NCBI RefSeq assembly: GCF_025821665.1
Contig: NZ_JACKSJ010000078.1
Location: 1 to 32,302 of the forward strand
Length of the DNA: 32,302 bases
Source of the DNA: [Mycobacterium] manitobense
Lineage (GTDB): Bacteria; Actinomycetota; Actinomycetes; Mycobacteriales; Mycobacteriaceae
Direction of reading: 5' to 3'
The notes under the pieces are model-generated. The model saw only the letters and a list, made by a program, of their open reading frames with translations. It did no database searches and had not been told where the DNA came from. Positions 29,890 through 32,302 of this stretch are shown here, one piece after another; position 1 is the first letter of the stretch; the number at the start of each line of letters is the position of its first letter. A program made the translations under genes and the position numbers.

Positions 29890-30959
29890 TTCCCGAATCC
29901 GCGGGCGCTGCGGATCAAGGGCAGCGTGGCCGTGGTGGCGAAGCCGGGCGGCGCCTCGCAGACCGCAGGCACCGCGTTGAGGATCTGCATGCCGGTGGCG
30001 ATGTTGGCGGCGTTCACGTGCTCGGCCATGGTGGCGGTGCGGCTGAAGCTGGCGAGCGAGATGAAGTGGGTGCGCATTGACGGGTCGCCCTCGATGGTCA
30101 GCGTCCAGCCGTGCTGCGGCGTCGGCCAGTGCGACGGGTACTCGTTGCCGACCGTCCAGAGCGTCTCGATCTCGACAAGCGGCCGGCCGTCGCGGCGGCC
30201 CGCCCAGTTCCAACGCTGGCCGGCGGTGGTGCCGGCACGGAGCAGGTGGTCGAAGATCTGGTGATCCTCTACGGCGGCGACGGCCTCGACCGTGGCCGTC
30301 ACCTCGTCGATGCCCGCGTGCAGCGCGTCGGCGAGCAGCCACACCTGCTCGGTGAAGATGCCGCTGTTGAAGGCGAGGAAATCGGTTGCGGTGGGGCTGA
30401 TCTCGTCGACCGGGCGGCCGAAGCACATGTTGTCGAACGTGATGGCCGTGCTGTCGTAGACCGACCAGTCGGCCCGCTCCTGCAGCGTGATCCGCTCGAT
30501 GGTGCGACACATGCCCGACAGCGCGAGCGGCAATGCGCCCGAGAGGTTTCCGGGGTTGATCCCGCTGCCGTGCACACTGCTTGCACCCTGTCTGCACGCG
30601 CCGAGCAGACGGTCGCGGTCGGCGGCGGGCATCCGGTCGGGGTGGAACAGGAAGGCGGTGGTCACCACGTTCTTGCCACTGGCGAGCAGCGCGCACACGT
30701 CCTCGAGGTCGACGATGCGCGGTGTGTAGATCACGCAGTCGGCGTCGAGGGCGATGATCGCCGCGACGTCGGTGGTGGCGGTGACGCCGACCGGGGCGCG
30801 ACCGATCAGGGTGCCGGCGTCCGCGCCGTCCTTATCTGCGGAGTAGACCCGGACACCGACCAGTTCGAGGTCGGGTCGGTCCAGAGTGGCGGCGAGGACC
30901 TCGTTGCCGACCGCCCCGGTGGCCCACTGGATCACCCGGTAGGGCGGGCGCGCGGTCAA
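29886..30959 (-). CDS. DapB-like NAD(P)-binding oxidoreductase (diaminopentanoate-dehydrogenase-like)
   Basis: The 357-residue protein has an N-terminal Rossmann domain with [10 protein letters not shown] (11-20) and a C-terminal part like that of 2,4-diaminopentanoate dehydrogenases. Such proteins are often called 'dihydrodipicolinate reductase' in mycobacteria, where they are abundant and mostly without known substrates. GSGINPGNL near 130-140 is conserved in the group. The start is a TTG at 30957-30959 overlapping the stop of the VOC gene as TTGA. True DapB activity is unlikely because the DapB catalytic and substrate motifs are missing. Confidence 0.8.
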   Translation of the reverse strand: MTARPPYRVIQWATGAVGNEVLAATLDRPDLELVGVRVYSADKDGADAGTLIGRAPVGVTATTDVAAIIALDADCVIYTPRIVDLEDVCALLASGKNVVTTAFLFHPDRMPAADRDRLLGACRQGASSVHGSGINPGNLSGALPLALSGMCRTIERITLQERADWSVYDSTAITFDNMCFGRPVDEISPTATDFLAFNSGIFTEQVWLLADALHAGIDEVTATVEAVAAVEDHQIFDHLLRAGTTAGQRWNWAGRRDGRPLVEIETLWTVGNEYPSHWPTPQHGWTLTIEGDPSMRTHFISLASFSRTATMAEHVNAANIATGMQILNAVPAVCEAPPGFATTATLPLIRSARGFGN

Positions 30960-31345
30960 CTGCCCGATCCGTATGGGCGGGTGATGATCTCCAGGTAGTG
31001 GCCGGACGGGTCCTGGAAGTAGACCCCGCGACCCCCGTCGTGATGATTGATCTCGCCGGGGTGGGATCCGTGCGGGTCGGCCCAGTGCGGCATCTTCCGC
31101 TCCCGGATGCGGCCGTAGATCGCGTCGAATTCGTCCTCGGACACCAGGAATGCGTAGTGCTGCGGGTGGATCTCGGTGTCGGGTGGGACCTGCGCGTAGT
31201 CGAGGCTCACGCCGTGGTTGAGCGTGACGGCGAGGAACGGCCCGAACTCCTGCGCATCGGGAAGGCCGAACAGTTCGGTGAGGAACGCCGCCGATTCCTG
31301 GCGGTCCCGGGCGGCGACGATGGTGTGGTTGAACGTGATTGCCAT
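30956..31345 (-). CDS. VOC-family (glyoxalase/dioxygenase-fold) protein
   Basis: The 129-residue product contains two beta-alpha-beta-beta-beta modules. His7 (FNHTI), His63 (PQHYAF) and Glu119 (HYLEI) form a likely two-His-one-Glu metal site. AGGTGA precedes the ATG by 2 nt. It is the first gene of a two-gene unit with the DapB-like oxidoreductase. Its reaction cannot be told from sequence; ring-cleaving dioxygenase, glyoxalase and resistance activities all occur in the family. Confidence 0.85.
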   Translation of the reverse strand: MAITFNHTIVAARDRQESAAFLTELFGLPDAQEFGPFLAVTLNHGVSLDYAQVPPDTEIHPQHYAFLVSEDEFDAIYGRIRERKMPHWADPHGSHPGEINHHDGGRGVYFQDPSGHYLEIITRPYGSGS

Positions 31346-31384
31346 GTCACCTCAGTCAAGCAGTGCAGCGGCGCGGGGGCAAGG

Positions 31385-31945
31385 ATGCACGATGGCACCA
31401 TGCCGGATGACGCGATCGCACGGGTCCCCGTCCTCACCGGGCCGCGGGTGCGGCTGAGGTCGCCGAGGATCGAGGACGCGGAGGCCGTGTTTCACGGGTT
31501 TGCAAAGGACCCTGACGTGACGCGGTACCTGTCCTGGCGACCGCACACCGACGTGGCCGAGACCCGCCGGGTGATCACCGAGTTCTACAACGTCGGCGAC
31601 CACACGGCCCGGCTCATCGAGTGGCGCGAGTCCGGCGAGATCGTCGGCGTGTGCGGCACGACGCGTCTGTCCGGGCACGCCGTCGAGCTCGGGTACTGCC
31701 TCGGCCGACAGTGGTGGGGCCGCGGGATCATGTCGGAAGTGGTGGCGGTGCTGCTGGAGGCGATCCGGACGGACGACCGGATCTACCGCGTCGCGGCGTG
31801 CTGCCACCCCGACAACGCCGCCTCGGCGGCCGTGCTGCGCAACAGCGGCCTGGCGTTCGAGGGCAGGCTGGCGCGGTATGCGTTGCTGCCCAACCTCTCT
31901 GACGAACCGCAGGACATGCTGCTGTTCGGAATGGCGATGCGCTGA
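31385..31945 (+). CDS. GNAT-family N-acetyltransferase (RimJ/RimL-like)
   Basis: The 186-residue product has the acetyl-CoA-binding motif QWWGRGIMSE after the strand AVELGYCLG, and the C-terminal NAASAAVLRNSGLAFEGR typical of RimJ/RimL-type acetyltransferases. These modify protein N-termini or small amines. I chose ATG 31385, which follows GGGGG and AAGG; ATG 31400 (181 residues) is nearly as good. The open frame continues upstream to 30998, but that part is antisense to the VOC gene. It ends 10 nt before the convergent Gly-rich gene. Confidence 0.85.
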   Translation: MHDGTMPDDAIARVPVLTGPRVRLRSPRIEDAEAVFHGFAKDPDVTRYLSWRPHTDVAETRRVITEFYNVGDHTARLIEWRESGEIVGVCGTTRLSGHAVELGYCLGRQWWGRGIMSEVVAVLLEAIRTDDRIYRVAACCHPDNAASAAVLRNSGLAFEGRLARYALLPNLSDEPQDMLLFGMAMR

Positions 31946-31955
31946 CGGGGCCTGG

Positions 31956-32302
31956 CTAGATGTGGCCCGGCCCGCCCATGCCCATACCCATCCCGCCGCC
32001 GAAGCCGCCGGTGTGGATGCCGCCACCCATGCCGATGTGGCCGAGGCCGCCCATACCCATGCCGCCGCCCATGCCACCGGGCATGCCGATGTGGCCGATT
32101 CCGGCAGGTCCACCCATGCCGCCCATGCCGGGGATGCCGCCGGGTCCGCCCATGCCGGGGATGCCGCCGGGACCGCCCATGCCGGGGATGCCGGCAGGTC
32201 CGCCGAGCCCGGCGGGTCCACCCATCGGCGGTGGCGCGATGGGCGGCGGTGCCATTGGCGGCGGCGCGATGGGTGGTGGCGCGATGGGCGGCGGCGCGAT
32301 GG
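31956..32302 (-). CDS. Gly/Met/Pro-rich low-complexity protein, C-terminal part (5' end outside window)
   Basis: The minus-strand frame is open from the right edge to the TAG at 31958-31956, giving about 114 residues. It begins with IAPPP pentapeptide repeats, passes to GGPGGIPGM nonapeptide repeats and ends in Met/Gly/His-rich sequence (GGIHTGGFGGGMGMGMGG). No Cys, no transmembrane helix and no folded domain are visible, so this is a disordered tail. The N-terminal part, perhaps with a signal or a domain, lies beyond the window. Function is unknown; the His and Met content could bind metals, which is speculation. Confidence 0.65.
   Translation of the reverse strand, partial: IAPPPIAPPPIAPPPMAPPPIAPPPMGGPAGLGGPAGIPGMGGPGGIPGMGGPGGIPGMGGMGGPAGIGHIGMPGGMGGGMGMGGLGHIGMGGGIHTGGFGGGMGMGMGGPGHI
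32122..32202. repeat. 27-bp tandem repeat, three copies
   Basis: Units at 32122-32148, 32149-32175 and 32176-32202 differ by one to three bases. On the minus strand they encode nonapeptides of the form GGPGGIPGM. Confidence 0.9.
32227..32301. repeat. 15-bp tandem repeat, five copies to the window edge
   Basis: Five units of the type GGCGGCGGCGCGATG run from 32227 to 32301, differing at one to four positions. They encode the IAPPP pentapeptide array on the minus strand and probably continue past the edge. Confidence 0.85.

Noticed and set aside
30998..31384. Upstream extension of the GNAT reading frame
   Set aside because: The extension is antisense to the VOC gene and has no GNAT homology; the start at 31385 gives the normal family length.
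31352..32221. Minus-strand open frame of 289 codons with Ala/Trp/Ser repeats
   Set aside because: It crosses the GNAT gene in antisense and reads the Gly-rich gene repeats in another frame; repetition alone keeps it open.

Overview
The window is a roughly 32 kb piece of a very GC-rich actinobacterial chromosome, almost certainly from a mycobacterium (probably a rapidly growing, environmental Mycolicibacterium-type species). The evidence is the third-position GC bias, GTG/TTG starts with 4-nt stop/start overlaps, a 163-residue beta-carbonic anhydrase and 309/614-residue CysD/CysNC that match the remembered sizes of M. tuberculosis Rv1284, Rv1285 and Rv1286, and a TcrX-like response regulator. 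From memory, the backbone follows M. tuberculosis Rv1278-Rv1287: ATPase, GMC oxidoreductase, oppABCD (reverse strand), carbonic anhydrase, cysD, cysN, Rrf2 regulator. Several gene blocks absent from that stretch of M. tuberculosis are interleaved.

Layout. Bases 1-761 hold the C-terminal end of an SMC-like ATPase and 813-2402 a GMC oxidoreductase. From 10654 back to 2461 runs a reverse-strand block: oppB-oppC-oppD-oppA (Dpp/Opp-type ABC importer), then a DszC/SfnB-like acyl-CoA-dehydrogenase-fold monooxygenase and an NtaA/DszA-like flavin monooxygenase. This looks like an uptake and oxidation unit, possibly for organosulfur compounds. Bases 10872-16712 hold a small secreted protein, a TcrX/TcrY-type two-component system with a proline-rich sensor loop, a GT2-GtrA fusion glycosyltransferase and a GT39-type membrane glycosyltransferase: a likely envelope-glycan cassette with its own regulator. 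Next come the carbonic anhydrase, a PaaI-type thioesterase and a FUSC-type membrane protein. Bases 20134-24086 are a compact oxidation cassette: 3Fe-4S ferredoxin, ferredoxin reductase, cytochrome P450, zinc alcohol dehydrogenase. A DUF559/AbiEi-like gene (24156-25001) follows, bracketed by two related palindromic repeats.

Bases 25184-29889 are the sulfate-activation operon: a 14-codon upstream ORF overlapping the cysD start, cysD, cysNC (GTPase-APS kinase fusion), a CysQ-like phosphatase, a PNPOx-fold flavoprotein and an Rrf2 regulator, tightly packed. The right end has a reverse-strand pair (DapB-like oxidoreductase, VOC protein), a GNAT acetyltransferase, and the tail of a Gly/Met/Pro-rich repeat protein cut by the window edge.

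Two themes stand out. One is sulfur: the Opp-monooxygenase block and the cys operon could supply and activate sulfur from organic and inorganic sources. The other is envelope sugar modification under two-component control. The most notable small-scale signals are an array of three PhoP-type half-sites at 11-bp spacing upstream of tcrX, the short ORF coupled to cysD, and three candidate leaderless promoters with identical -10-to-start spacing. I saw no tRNA, rRNA, CRISPR array, transposase or gene-free stretch above about 230 bases.
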